A stretch of 64,000 nt of DNA from Abyssibius alkaniclasticus (GTDB lineage Bacteria; Pseudomonadota; Alphaproteobacteria; Rhodobacterales; Rhodobacteraceae): positions 2,698,501 to 2,762,500 of the forward strand of contig NZ_CP095732.1 in NCBI RefSeq assembly GCF_020447305.1, given 5' to 3'. Positions 44,587-54,372 of this stretch are shown in pieces. Position numbers and translations under genes: made by a program. Positions within the stretch are counted from its first letter, which is position 1, and the number at the start of each line of letters is the position of its first letter. Below the pieces are notes generated by a model. The model had not been told where the DNA came from. It was given only the letters and a program-made list of their open reading frames with translations, and searched no databases.

Positions 44587-46491
44587 TCAATTCGGGGCTA
44601 CCTGTTTGGCATAGCCGAGGTTTTGCAAAGCGATACGAATTTCATCGAGGATGGCCGGGTCATCAATGGTTGCCGGCATCTTCCAATCGGCCCCATCGGC
44701 GATTTTTGCCATCGTTGCGCGCAATATCTTGCCCGAGCGGGTTTTTGGCAGCCGGTCGACCACGCAGCCGAGCTTGAAGGCGGCAACCGGGCCGATCTGG
44801 TTGCGCACGAGCGCCACGCATTCCGCCACGATCTCGGCTTCGGGTTTTGCGCAGCCTTTGTTGAGGCACAGGAAGGCCAGCGGCAACTGGCCTTTCAGCG
44901 CGTCTTCCACACCAACCACCGCGCATTCCGCCACATCCTTGTGGCCTGCCAGCACCTCTTCCATTGCGCCGGTCGAAAGCCTGTGGCCGGCCACGTTTAT
45001 CACATCATCGGTGCGGGCCATGATGTAGAGATAGCCATCATCGTCGATCATTCCCGCATCGCCGGTTTCATAATAGCCGGGAAAGGTTGTCAGATAGGCC
45101 TTTTTGAAGCGTTCATCGGCGTTCCAAAGGCTTGGCAATGTGCCCGGCGGCAAGGGCAGTTTAATGGCAATCGCACCAAGCGTGCCGGGGGCGACGGGGT
45201 TGCCGCCTTCATCCAGAATTTGCACATCATAACCCGGCATGGCCACGGTGGGCGAGCCTAGCTTGACGGGCAGTTCCTCTATTCCCAGCGGGTTGGCGAC
45301 AATGGAAAATCCGGTTTCGGTCTGCCACCAATGGTCGATCACCGGCACGCCAAGCTGTTTCTGGGTCCAGATGATCGTATCGGGGTCGGCGCGTTCGCCC
45401 GCCAAAAACAGCGCGCGCAGCCTTGACAGATCATACCCGTCAACCAGCCTGCCCTCCGGGTCTTCACGCTTGATGGCACGAAAGGCCGTGGGGGCGGTGA
45501 AAAAGCTCACCACGCCATGTTCGGCAATCACCCGCCAGAATGTGCCCGCATCGGGGGTGCCGACAGGCTTGCCCTCGAACACCACGGTCGTTGCGCCCAG
45601 CAGCAGCGGTGCGTAGCAGATATAGCTGTGGCCCACGACCCAGCCCACATCCGAGGCCGCCCAGAACACCTCGCCCGGCGCGACGTTGTAGATGTTGGTC
45701 ATCGTCCAGAGAAGCGACACCGCATGGCCGCCATTGGGCCGCAAAACCCCCTTGGGTTGGCCGGTGGTGCCGGAAGTATAGAGAATGTAGAGCGGGTCCA
45801 TCCCGCCAACCGGGGTGCAGGGCGCAGGGGCAACGCCTGTTTGCGCCTCGTGCCAGTCAAAATCATAACCATCGCGCAGCTCGGCGCGCTGCTGGTCGCG
45901 CTGCAAGATCAGCGTGAAATCGGGCTTGTGGCTTGATTGCGCAATCGCCGCATCGACCAGCGGTTTATAGGCAATCACCCTGCCCGGCTCTATTCCGCAA
46001 GATGCGGCGACAATCGCCTTGGGTGTGGCATCATTGATGCGCACGGCAAGCTCATGCGCGGCAAAACCGCCAAACACCACGGAATGCACCGCGCCAAGGC
46101 GGGCGCAGGCCAGCATGGCCATCAGCGCCTCGGGCACCATCGGCATGTAGATGATCACGCGGTCGCCCTTGCCCACGCCCCTGGCGGCAAGCGCACCCGC
46201 CAGCCGCGCGGTTTTCTCGGTCAGTTCCGCATAGCTGAGCGTGGCCTTCGCGCCGGTGATCGGGCTGTCATAGATGATGGCGGCCTGATCGCCGCGCCCG
46301 GCTTCAACATGCCGGTCGAGCGCGTTGTAACAGGTGTTGAGAATGCCATCGGCATACCAGTCATAAAACGGCGCGCGGGCATCATCAAGCGCGTGGCTGG
46401 GCGGCTTTATCCAGTCCACCGCCTTGGCCTGTTCCATCCAAAAGGCTTCCGGATCTGCCTGCCAGGCGGCATAAACATCACGATAGCTCAT
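44587..46491 (-). CDS. prpE: propionyl-CoA synthetase (propionate-CoA ligase)
   Basis: This 634-residue ANL-superfamily ligase of the PrpE/acetyl-CoA synthetase type has the P-loop-like YTSGTTGQPKGVLRPNGGHAV, WWQTETGFSI, YYETGDAGMIDDDGYLYIMARTDDVINVAGHRLSTGAMEE and the acylated-lysine motif PKTRSGKILR. The NTC YNALDRHV start and the substitution pattern are closer to PrpE than Acs. It activates propionate with ATP. The ATG at 46491 follows GGGGAG. It lies in the same region as pccAB and mcm, which use its product. Confidence 0.9.
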   Translation of the reverse strand: MSYRDVYAAWQADPEAFWMEQAKAVDWIKPPSHALDDARAPFYDWYADGILNTCYNALDRHVEAGRGDQAAIIYDSPITGAKATLSYAELTEKTARLAGALAARGVGKGDRVIIYMPMVPEALMAMLACARLGAVHSVVFGGFAAHELAVRINDATPKAIVAASCGIEPGRVIAYKPLVDAAIAQSSHKPDFTLILQRDQQRAELRDGYDFDWHEAQTGVAPAPCTPVGGMDPLYILYTSGTTGQPKGVLRPNGGHAVSLLWTMTNIYNVAPGEVFWAASDVGWVVGHSYICYAPLLLGATTVVFEGKPVGTPDAGTFWRVIAEHGVVSFFTAPTAFRAIKREDPEGRLVDGYDLSRLRALFLAGERADPDTIIWTQKQLGVPVIDHWWQTETGFSIVANPLGIEELPVKLGSPTVAMPGYDVQILDEGGNPVAPGTLGAIAIKLPLPPGTLPSLWNADERFKKAYLTTFPGYYETGDAGMIDDDGYLYIMARTDDVINVAGHRLSTGAMEEVLAGHKDVAECAVVGVEDALKGQLPLAFLCLNKGCAKPEAEIVAECVALVRNQIGPVAAFKLGCVVDRLPKTRSGKILRATMAKIADGADWKMPATIDDPAILDEIRIALQNLGYAKQVAPN

Positions 46492-46660
46492 CAATTCCAC
46501 TCCCCAATGCGCGGCCAGCACGGCCACAGTGTAACCACTTTCCCTCGGGGATGAAATTGCCCGGCTTGGCCGGTGTTCTTGTATCGGGAGGGTCAGTGCG
46601 CCTGCCCGTTACAGCCATTTATGCCCCAGCTTTTACACCATTTCCATGCGGCATTCCGCC

Positions 46661-48940
46661 TTAGCCATAGGTTTGCACCGGCGTGCCGGCCAGTGCGGCA
46701 ATGTTCAGCAGGCCGCGCGCGGTGATGGAGGGCGTGACGATATGCGCCTTGTTGCCCATGCCCATCAGAATCGGGCCGACCTCCAGGCTGCCGCCCAGCA
46801 TTTTCATGGTGTTGCGCACACCGCTGGCCGCATCGGTATTGGCAAAAATCAGCACATTGGCCGCGCCTTCGAACCGGCTTTCGGGCAGGATACGGGCGCG
46901 CAGTTCCGCATCGAGCGCGGCATCAACATGCATTTCCCCCTCATAGGCGAAATCGCGCGGCACCGCGTCGAGCAATTCTATCGCTGCGCGCATCCGCCGC
47001 CCGCTTTCGGTTTCCAGGTTGCCGAATTGCGAATGCGAACACAGCGCGATGCGTGGCGTCACCCCGAAGCGGCGCACATGCCGGGCGGCCCCGATGACGT
47101 TCTCCACAATCTGCTGCGGGGTCGGCTCGGGCGAAACCTGTGTATCGCCCACAAAGATCGGCCCCTTTTCGTGGATCAGCAGCGACAGCGCGCCAATCGG
47201 GTGCAGCTTGTCAGATCCGATCACCTGGCTGATATAATTCAGGTGCCACAAATACTGCCCGAAGGTGCCGCAGATCATGCTATCGGCCTCGTCGCGCCTG
47301 ACCATGACCGCGCCGATTGCCGTGGAATTGGTGCGCATAATGGCCTTGGCAAGGTCGGGCGTGACCCCGCGCCGCGCCATACAGGCATGGTAGGTGCCCC
47401 AATAGTCGCGGTAGCGCGGGTCGTTTTCGGGGTTCACAAGCTCGAAATCGCGGCCCGCAACCATGCCCAGCCCGCATTTCTCGATCCGCTGCGCCACAAC
47501 CTCCGGGCGACCAATAAGAATGGGCGCATCATGGGTTTCCTCGATCATCGCATGGGCGGCGCGCAGCACGCGCTCATCCTCGCCCTCGGTGAACACGATC
47601 CGACGCAGAGAGGCACGCGCCGCTTCAAACACCGGCCGCATGATCAGCGCCGAGCGATAGACCGACCCATCGAGCCGCGCGCGATAGGCGTTCAGGTCGG
47701 GCAGCGGGCGGCGGGCCACGCCGGACTCCATTGCCGCCTTGGCCACCGCGCTGGCGACAATCGCCAAAAGCCGCGGGTCGAACGGTTTCGGAATCAGGTA
47801 ATCGGGGCCGAAAATCAGGTCTTCACCCTGATAGGCGGCGGCGGCCTCGGCGCTGGAATGCGCGCGCGCCAGCTTGGCAATGGCATTCACACAGCCGATT
47901 TCCATGTCATCATTGATGGTGGTTGCCCCCACATCCAGCGCACCGCGAAAGATGAAGGGAAAGCACAGCACATTGTTGACCTGATTGGGATAATCGCTGC
48001 GCCCGGTTGCGATAATCGCATCGGGCGCGACCTCGCGCGCCTCTTCCGGCATGATTTCCGGCGTCGGGTTGGCCAGCGCAAAGATGATCGGCCTGGCAGC
48101 CATTTTCGCCACCATATCGCGCGTCAGCACACCGGGGCCGGACAGGCCCAGAAACAGATCGGCCCCGGCTATCACCTCGTCCAGATTGCGCAAATCGCTG
48201 GCTTGCGCGAACTCGGCTTTTTGCGGGGTCATCTCATCGGGGCGGCCCTCATAAACCAGCCCGGCTATGTCGCATAACCAGATGTTTTCGCGCTTCACAC
48301 CCAGTTTCACCAGCATGTTGAGACAGGCAATTCCTGCCGCCCCGCCGCCGGTAGACACAACCTTGATGTCTTCGAATGACTTACTTGCACAATGCAACGC
48401 ATTGGTGGCCGCCGCCCCCACAACAATAGCCGTGCCGTGCTGGTCATCATGGAACACCGGAATATTCATGCGTTCACGGCAGAGTTTTTCGACGATAAAA
48501 CAATCGGGTGCCTTGATGTCCTCAAGGTTGATCGCCCCAAAGGTCGGCTCCAGCGCGGTCACAATATCGGCCAGTTTTTTGGGGTCGCTTTCGTTTACCT
48601 CGATATCGAAACAATCGATATTGGCGAATTTCTTGAACAGAACCGCCTTGCCCTCCATCACCGGCTTGGAGGCCAGCGCCCCGATATTGCCAAGCCCCAG
48701 CACCGCGGTGCCATTGCTGACCACAGCCACCAGATTGCCGCGCGATGTGTATTTCTCGGCCGTTGTCGCATCGGCCTTGATTTCAAGGCAGGCTTCGGCC
48801 ACGCCTGGGGAATAGGCGCGGCTCAGGTCGCGGCCATTGGCCAGCGGTTTGGTGGCACGAATTTCCAGCTTTCCGGGCTTTGGCAGCGCATGATAATCCA
48901 GTGCCGCCTGCCGTGCCTGTTCCTTCGCTTTGTCGTTCAT
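46661..48940 (-). CDS. maeB: NADP-dependent malic enzyme with C-terminal phosphotransacetylase-like domain
   Basis: This 759-residue MaeB fusion has an N-terminal malic-enzyme domain (YSPGVAEACLEI, NIDCFDIEVNESDP, FHDDQHGTAIV, VSTGGGAAGIACLNML) to about residue 430 and a PTA/PTB-like domain (VFTEGEDERVLRAAHAMIEE, IGAARHVRRFG, HLNYISQVIGSDKLHPIGALSLL). It decarboxylates malate to pyruvate. The PTA domain is regulatory, responding to acetyl-CoA, and usually catalytically dead. It can drain C4 units from propionate assimilation, which fits its neighbours. Confidence 0.95.
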   Translation of the reverse strand: MNDKAKEQARQAALDYHALPKPGKLEIRATKPLANGRDLSRAYSPGVAEACLEIKADATTAEKYTSRGNLVAVVSNGTAVLGLGNIGALASKPVMEGKAVLFKKFANIDCFDIEVNESDPKKLADIVTALEPTFGAINLEDIKAPDCFIVEKLCRERMNIPVFHDDQHGTAIVVGAAATNALHCASKSFEDIKVVSTGGGAAGIACLNMLVKLGVKRENIWLCDIAGLVYEGRPDEMTPQKAEFAQASDLRNLDEVIAGADLFLGLSGPGVLTRDMVAKMAARPIIFALANPTPEIMPEEAREVAPDAIIATGRSDYPNQVNNVLCFPFIFRGALDVGATTINDDMEIGCVNAIAKLARAHSSAEAAAAYQGEDLIFGPDYLIPKPFDPRLLAIVASAVAKAAMESGVARRPLPDLNAYRARLDGSVYRSALIMRPVFEAARASLRRIVFTEGEDERVLRAAHAMIEETHDAPILIGRPEVVAQRIEKCGLGMVAGRDFELVNPENDPRYRDYWGTYHACMARRGVTPDLAKAIMRTNSTAIGAVMVRRDEADSMICGTFGQYLWHLNYISQVIGSDKLHPIGALSLLIHEKGPIFVGDTQVSPEPTPQQIVENVIGAARHVRRFGVTPRIALCSHSQFGNLETESGRRMRAAIELLDAVPRDFAYEGEMHVDAALDAELRARILPESRFEGAANVLIFANTDAASGVRNTMKMLGGSLEVGPILMGMGNKAHIVTPSITARGLLNIAALAGTPVQTYG

Positions 48941-49303
48941 ACTGTCCCCGGTCGTTGGTTAGGTCTTTGATGCAAGCATATACATCACAGGATAGCGCGA
49001 AAGGCGCAATCGCATCCGGGCTTGATTCGCCGCATCTACCGTAATTGGCGCTACGGCCTCGGGCGATCCTCAACGCGGGGTTGAATCCCGTTAACCTTCT
49101 TGCGCGTTTTCAGCAGCCAATCGCCCTCACCCGCCCTAATTCGGCCTAAATTTATTGCAATTTGAATGTGAGTTGATTACCAAATCAGCCAAGGCCGAAA
49201 TTAGGCCGTTGTTAACTATATTTTCGTTGGTGTCCGTCTTCTTGGGTAAATTTTAACTCGACCACCGAAGACTGAGACTGTTCAGCGTTGAAGGAGTATG
49301 AAA
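48941..49303. other. 363-nt intergenic region upstream of the first Hint gene
   Basis: This is the largest non-coding gap. It holds the divergent start regions of maeB and the Hint gene. An imperfect inverted repeat with TTCGGCCT near 49140 and AGGCCGAA near 49190 sits in an AT-rich stretch (49145-49255) that probably contains the Hint promoter. No ORF or known RNA is visible. Confidence 0.6.
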
Positions 49304-50569
49304 TTGCCAACACAAACCCTTACTTGGACAAATTTTGGTGGCTCGGGATCGCAGGCCGCCGATTTTACTGGCGTCAACCACGACACCGGGCTGATGACTG
49401 TCCGTGCCACGCTTATCGAGGACGGTGTTACCGGACCGGATGACATAGGAAGCCAAATCCATAATCCGCAGGGCCCGAATAACACTCACAACGAAGAAAG
49501 TGCAATTGACTCGGGTGAAGTCCGGACCGATGGAAACTATTCGGGAGGCACTGCCAATTCTGCGCTTGAACTTGACAATGCTGGCCGCACTCATACCGGT
49601 TCATCGCCGGGCGGTGATTCCAATACTGTTTCGCTTCGCCTCGATTTTGACACCAACAATGCCGCCAACTATGGCGATGGTGCGCAGAATGTCAGCTTCT
49701 GGATATCAGATATCGACCGGGATGCGTGGCGCGACCAGATCAATGTGCGTGCCTATGACATTAACGGCAACCCGGTTTCCGTCAATGTTCAGAATATTGG
49801 CTCCAATGTCAGCTACAATGCTGCAACGGGCGACATTACAGCAAACAACAACGCCGGAAACCTGGACCCGACCGATGCGAGCGGCGCGGTTCAAATCTTC
49901 ATCCCCGGCCCGATCGCCTATCTGATTATCGACTACGATAACCTTGATACCGGCGATCAGCGCGTTGAAGTCGGCAATGTTACTTTTGACACGATCGACC
50001 CGGATTACCCTTGGTGCTTTGTGGCTGGCACGCTGATTGCCACACCGAATGGCGATGTGCCGATCGAATCGCTAAAGGCGGGCGACCTTGTGCTTACCCA
50101 AGATCACGGCCCCCAGCCGCTGCGCTGGATCGGCTCGCGCAGCGTGGCTGCAAAGGGTGAATTTGCGCCCGTCTGCTTTGCCCCCGGCGTTCTGGGCAAT
50201 ACCACAACGCTCAAAGTCTCGGGCGCGCATCGTGTGCTGGTTTCGGACGCGCGGGTCGAGCTGTTGTTCGAACAGGCTGAAGTGCTTGTCGCCGCCAGAT
50301 CGCTGCTTGATGGCGACCGTGTTTACCGCGCCGAAGGTGGCGAGGTGACCTATTACCACATGCTGTTCGATCAGCACGAGCTTGTCTGGTCCAATGGCGC
50401 TATCAGCGAAAGCTTCCATCCGATTGAAAACAGCCTTGGCAGCGTTGATCGTGAGTCGCGCGCCGAGCTTCTGGCCCTGTTCCCGGAACTCTTTGGCATT
50501 GGCAGCCAGTTTGGCCCCGCCGCGCGGCCAACACTTTCAAGCGCCGAAGCGCGGGTTCTGGTGGCTTAG
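49304..50569 (+). CDS. Hint-domain (hedgehog/intein-type) protein, full-length copy
   Basis: The product (421 residues) has an N-terminal region of about 235 residues that is Asn/Asp-rich, ending VFTFDTIDPDYPW-like, and a C-terminal Hint_2 domain beginning CFVAGTLIATPNGDVPIESL at Cys238. GAHRVLVSDARVELLFEQ and MLFDQHELVWSNGAISESFHP follow. Hint domains self-cleave next to their first Cys. There is no signal peptide, as in type I-secreted Hint/RTX proteins. TTG at 49304 is chosen: the AAGGAG (49291-49296) is 7 nt before it but only 1 nt before the in-frame ATG at 49298. Confidence 0.85.
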   Translation: MPTQTLTWTNFGGSGSQAADFTGVNHDTGLMTVRATLIEDGVTGPDDIGSQIHNPQGPNNTHNEESAIDSGEVRTDGNYSGGTANSALELDNAGRTHTGSSPGGDSNTVSLRLDFDTNNAANYGDGAQNVSFWISDIDRDAWRDQINVRAYDINGNPVSVNVQNIGSNVSYNAATGDITANNNAGNLDPTDASGAVQIFIPGPIAYLIIDYDNLDTGDQRVEVGNVTFDTIDPDYPWCFVAGTLIATPNGDVPIESLKAGDLVLTQDHGPQPLRWIGSRSVAAKGEFAPVCFAPGVLGNTTTLKVSGAHRVLVSDARVELLFEQAEVLVAARSLLDGDRVYRAEGGEVTYYHMLFDQHELVWSNGAISESFHPIENSLGSVDRESRAELLALFPELFGIGSQFGPAARPTLSSAEARVLVA

Positions 50570-50593
50570 ACGCGCCAAAATCAAATACTGAAA

Positions 50594-50618
50594 AGCCCGC
50601 CGCCCGGCGGGCTTTTTT
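50594..50618 (+). terminator. rho-independent terminator after the first Hint gene
   Basis: AGCCCGCC pairs with GGCGGGCT around a four-base loop and is followed by six T residues. It isolates the second Hint copy from the first gene's transcript. Confidence 0.9.
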
Positions 50619-50708
50619 GTGCCATACCAGTGGCTTGCACAGCCAAAGGTTGCAATATTTCAGACGCGTGATTGGCGCAAATAATCTCGTTGCGAATTTG
50701 CAAGACAA

Positions 50709-51734
50709 GTGTATCAGCCCACCAACAGCGCGCTTGAGCTGGATAATGGCGGGCGCACGGGCAATGGCGCATCGCCGGGCGGCGATTCCCACACTGTCGA
50801 TCTGCGGCTCGACTTTGACACGCGCAATGCCGCGCTTTATGGCGATGGCGCGCAGAATGTCAGCTTCTGGATTTCCGATATCGACCGCGATAGCTGGCGC
50901 GACCAGGTCAATGTGCGCGCTTACGATATTTATGGAAATCAGGTGGCCGTGACCTATGCCAACCTTGGCTCCAACGTCGCCTATAACGCGGCCACAGGCG
51001 ATTTTACGGCCATTCAGGCCAATAATAACCTGCAACCGACCAATGCGGCCGGTTCGGTGCAAATCATCATCCCCGGCCCGATCGCCTATCTGGTCATCGA
51101 CTATGACAACCTTTCAACCGGCGACCAGCGCGTTGAAATCAGCAATATCCGCTTTGAAACCATCCCGCCCGATTACCCCTGGTGTTTTGTGGCCGGCACG
51201 CTGATTGCAACGCCACATGGCGACGTGCCGGTGGAAAACCTGCAAATCGGCGATCTGGTGCAAACCCGCGACCACGGCCACCAACCCCTGCGCTGGATTG
51301 GCCGGCGAACCGTGCCTGCAACAGGCGCTTTCGCGCCCATCGAGTTCGCGGCGGGCACAATTGGCAACACGCAACCCTTGCGCCTGTCGCCATCGCACCG
51401 CGTTCTGGTTTCGGGGTCCGCAATCGAATTGCTGTTTGATATGGGCGAGGCTCTGGTGCCCGCCAGCGCAATGGTCGATGGCCACGGCGTGTGCCGCTGC
51501 GAGGGCGGCGATGTCACCTATGTGCATATGCTGTTCGACCGGCACGAGCTTGTCTGGTCGAACGGGGCGCTCAGCGAAAGCTTTCATCCGGGCGATGCCA
51601 GCCTTGGCGGTATCGCCCGCGCGCAGCGCGATGAATTGCTGTTGCTTTTCCCCGAGCTGCGGCACGAAGGGTTCAGCTTTGGCCCCGCCGTGCGTCCGAC
51701 GATCAACCATGCCGAGGCGGCGCTGCTCCACTAA
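50709..51734 (+). CDS. Hint-domain protein, N-terminally truncated tandem paralogue
   Basis: The 341-residue frame is a close paralogue of the upstream Hint protein from its residue 87 onward (NSALELDN..., Hint Cys at residue 159 in PWCFVAGTLIATPHGDVPVE). The first 86 residues of the upstream copy are missing. The only available start is GTG at 50709 with no clear ribosome site. An in-frame stop lies at 50682-50684 just upstream. The coding frame is intact over 1 kb despite a terminator before it, so it may be expressed from an unseen promoter, act as a cassette for recombination, or be a recent 5'-deleted pseudogene. Confidence 0.7.
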   Translation: MYQPTNSALELDNGGRTGNGASPGGDSHTVDLRLDFDTRNAALYGDGAQNVSFWISDIDRDSWRDQVNVRAYDIYGNQVAVTYANLGSNVAYNAATGDFTAIQANNNLQPTNAAGSVQIIIPGPIAYLVIDYDNLSTGDQRVEISNIRFETIPPDYPWCFVAGTLIATPHGDVPVENLQIGDLVQTRDHGHQPLRWIGRRTVPATGAFAPIEFAAGTIGNTQPLRLSPSHRVLVSGSAIELLFDMGEALVPASAMVDGHGVCRCEGGDVTYVHMLFDRHELVWSNGALSESFHPGDASLGGIARAQRDELLLLFPELRHEGFSFGPAVRPTINHAEAALLH

Positions 51735-51743
51735 ACCGGGCTT

Positions 51744-51765
51744 GGGGGCTGCTGGCGCGGCCCCC
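51744..51765. terminator. GC hairpin between convergent Hint and methylmalonyl-CoA mutase genes
   Basis: GGGGGCTGC pairs with GCGGCCCCC over a four-base loop, with the same G-T pair at the same place as in the hairpin at 33149-33172. No T-run follows. Confidence 0.45.
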
Positions 51766-53891
51766 TATTGCGCCGGCGCGATCAGCTTCATGATATTGCG
51801 CGCCGCGTCCGGAATATTGGTGCCGGGGCCGAATATCGCCTTGATCCCGGCATCATACAAAAACGCATAATCCTGCTGGGGGATGACCCCGCCGCAGATA
51901 ACGATGATGTTCGCAGCCCCCCTGTCGCGCAAGGCTTCCACCAGTTTTGGCGCCAGCGTTTTATGCCCCGCCGCCTGGCTGGAAATGCCGACGATATGCA
52001 CATCATTGTCAATCGCATCTTGCGCGGCTTCTTCCGGGGTTTGAAACAGCGGGCCGACATCGACATCAAAGCCGATATCGGCAAATGCCGTGGCAATGAC
52101 CTTGGCGCCGCGGTCATGGCCATCCTGGCCCATTTTCACCACCAACATGCGCGGGCGGCGGCCTTCCTTTTCAGCAAACTCGGCAACCTCGGCCTGGATG
52201 GCGGCAAAATCGGCATCGCCCTCATAGGCCGCGCCATATACGCCCGCCAGCGTTTTCACCTCGGCGCGATGCCGGCCAAATGCTTTTTCCATAGCGTCCG
52301 AAATCTCCCCCACTGTGGCACGCGTGCGCGCCGCATCAACCGCCAGCGCCAGCAGGTTGCCCTGCCCCGTGCGTGCGCCCTGCTCCAATGCAGCCAGCGC
52401 CGCATCACAGGCCGCGCTGTCGCGGCTGGCGCGCACATGTTTCAGCCGGGCGATCTGGCTGTCGCGCACCTTCACATTGTCCACATCTAGAATTTCAATC
52501 GGGTCAGCCTTGGCGGGCCTGTATTTGTTCACGCCAACCACAACCTCGTCGCCACGGTCGACCGCCGCCTGCCGTTTGGCGGCGCTCTCCTCAATCCGCA
52601 GCTTGGGCATTCCGCTGGCCACGGCCTTGGTCATGCCGCCAAGCGCGTCGACCTCTTCAATGATTTTCCACGCCTCATCGGCCAGTTGTGCGGTCAGGCT
52701 TTCAACGTAATAGCTGCCTGCCAGCGGGTCGACCACGTTACAAATGCCGGTTTCTTCCTGCAATATAAGCTGGGTGTTGCGGGCTATGCGGGCCGAAAAC
52801 TCGGTCGGCAGGGCAATCGCCTCATCCAACGCGTTGGTGTGCAGGCTTTGCGTGCCCCCCAATGCGGCGGCCAGCGCCTCATAGGCCGTGCGCACAACGT
52901 TGTTATAGGGGTCTTGTTCCTGCAGGCTAACACCCGATGTCTGGCAATGGGTGCGCAGCATCAGCGAGCCGGGTTTCTTTGCGCCAAACCCTTCCATGAT
53001 CCGGTGCCACAACAGCCGCGCGGCACGCAGCTTGGCGGCCTCCATGAACACATTCATGCCAATGGCAAAGAAGAAGGAAAGCCGCCCGGCAAAGCCATCC
53101 ACATCCATGCCCGCCGCAATCGCCGCTTGCACATATTCCTTGCCATCGGCCAGCGTGAAGGCCAGCTCCTGCACAAGGTTCGCGCCCGCTTCCTGCATGT
53201 GATAGCCGGAAATGGAAATCGAGTTGAATTTCGGCATTTCAGCGGCGGTAAAGGCGATGATGTCCGATACGATCTTCATGCTCGGCTCGGGCGGGTAAAT
53301 ATAGGTGTTGCGCACCATGAATTCTTTCAGAATGTCGTTCTGAATGGTGCCGGTCAGCGCCGCGCGCGCCACCCCCTGTTCTTCACCCGCGACGATGTAA
53401 TTCGCCAGAATGGGAATGACCGCGCCGTTCATCGTCATCGAGACCGACATTTCGCCCAGCGGAATCCCGTCGAACAAAATCTTCATATCCTCGACGCTAT
53501 CAATCGCCACACCGGCCTTGCCCACATCGCCGGTAACGCGCGGATGGTCGCTGTCATAGCCCCGATGCGTGGCCAGATCGAAGGCCACCGACACGCCCTT
53601 TTGCCCGGCGGCAAGGTTGCGGCGGTAGAATGCGTTGCTTTCCTCGGCCGTTGAAAACCCGGCATATTGGCGAATGGTCCAGGGGCGGCCGGCATACATT
53701 GTGGCACGCGGGCCGCGCACAAAGGGGGCAAGCCCCGGCATCGTGTTCATATGCGCCAGCCCCGCAACATCCTCGGCGGTATAAAGCGGTTTCACGGCAA
53801 TGCCTTCGGGGGTTTGCCATGTCAGGCTGTCAATATCCTTGCCGCGCAGCTCTTTTTGGGCCAATGCGCGCCAGTCATCAAATGCGCTCAT
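51765..53891 (-). CDS. methylmalonyl-CoA mutase (single-chain, B12-dependent)
   Basis: This 708-residue enzyme interconverts (R)-methylmalonyl-CoA and succinyl-CoA. The substrate barrel includes [32 protein letters not shown] and [23 protein letters not shown]. The C-terminal cobalamin domain has the base-off motif [11 protein letters not shown] (DxHxxG) and [13 protein letters not shown]. Radical chemistry occurs in the cytoplasm. The ATG at 53891 follows GGGAG. It lies between the Hint genes and pccA and completes the propionyl-CoA to succinyl-CoA route with pccAB. The epimerase that must act between them is not here. Confidence 0.97.
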   Translation of the reverse strand: MSAFDDWRALAQKELRGKDIDSLTWQTPEGIAVKPLYTAEDVAGLAHMNTMPGLAPFVRGPRATMYAGRPWTIRQYAGFSTAEESNAFYRRNLAAGQKGVSVAFDLATHRGYDSDHPRVTGDVGKAGVAIDSVEDMKILFDGIPLGEMSVSMTMNGAVIPILANYIVAGEEQGVARAALTGTIQNDILKEFMVRNTYIYPPEPSMKIVSDIIAFTAAEMPKFNSISISGYHMQEAGANLVQELAFTLADGKEYVQAAIAAGMDVDGFAGRLSFFFAIGMNVFMEAAKLRAARLLWHRIMEGFGAKKPGSLMLRTHCQTSGVSLQEQDPYNNVVRTAYEALAAALGGTQSLHTNALDEAIALPTEFSARIARNTQLILQEETGICNVVDPLAGSYYVESLTAQLADEAWKIIEEVDALGGMTKAVASGMPKLRIEESAAKRQAAVDRGDEVVVGVNKYRPAKADPIEILDVDNVKVRDSQIARLKHVRASRDSAACDAALAALEQGARTGQGNLLALAVDAARTRATVGEISDAMEKAFGRHRAEVKTLAGVYGAAYEGDADFAAIQAEVAEFAEKEGRRPRMLVVKMGQDGHDRGAKVIATAFADIGFDVDVGPLFQTPEEAAQDAIDNDVHIVGISSQAAGHKTLAPKLVEALRDRGAANIIVICGGVIPQQDYAFLYDAGIKAIFGPGTNIPDAARNIMKLIAPAQ

Positions 53892-53972
53892 GCGAATTCT
53901 CCCGTCATATTTACCGCTTGGGCATGGCAATTACGCGCAAAGCGCCTATCTTCCTTACAAAAGGAATCGTCT

Positions 53973-54368
53973 ATGCGCCGTGTATTTTTGTTCTGCTTTC
54001 TTGTGCTGGCCGGTTTGGCCAATCTGGGTGCCAAGGCTGGCCCGCTTGATGAATATACCTGGGTAAACCGCGTGATCGTGGTTTTTGCCGATAGCGCGCT
54101 GGACCCGCGCTTCACCCAGCAAATGACCATGCTTGCCGAAGACCCGGAATCGCTTGAAAACCGCGACATGGTGGTCATTACCGACCTGGAGCCGGGCAGC
54201 GAATTGCGCACGCGTTTGCGCCCGCGCGGCTTTTCCATTGTGCTGATAGACAAGGATGACAGTGTCATTCTGCGCCGCCCTTCGCCGCTTAGCGTGCGCG
54301 AAATTGCCCGCCATATCGACAAAACCCCATCGCGGATTGACGAATTGGCCGCTGGGGCGCCGCGGTAG
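53973..54368 (+). CDS. exported DUF4174 protein
   Basis: This 131-residue protein has a signal peptide (MRRVFLFCFLVLAGLANLGAKA) and a thioredoxin-like DUF4174 domain: VIVVFADSALDPRFTQQMTML, ENRDMVVITDL, RPRGFSIVLIDKDDSVILR, then SPLSVREIARHID. No CxxC is present, so it is not a thiol oxidoreductase. Function is unknown. AAAAGGA precedes the ATG at 53973. It is divergent from the mutase and convergent with pccA. Confidence 0.88.
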   Translation: MRRVFLFCFLVLAGLANLGAKAGPLDEYTWVNRVIVVFADSALDPRFTQQMTMLAEDPESLENRDMVVITDLEPGSELRTRLRPRGFSIVLIDKDDSVILRRPSPLSVREIARHIDKTPSRIDELAAGAPR

Positions 54369-54372
54369 CGCA

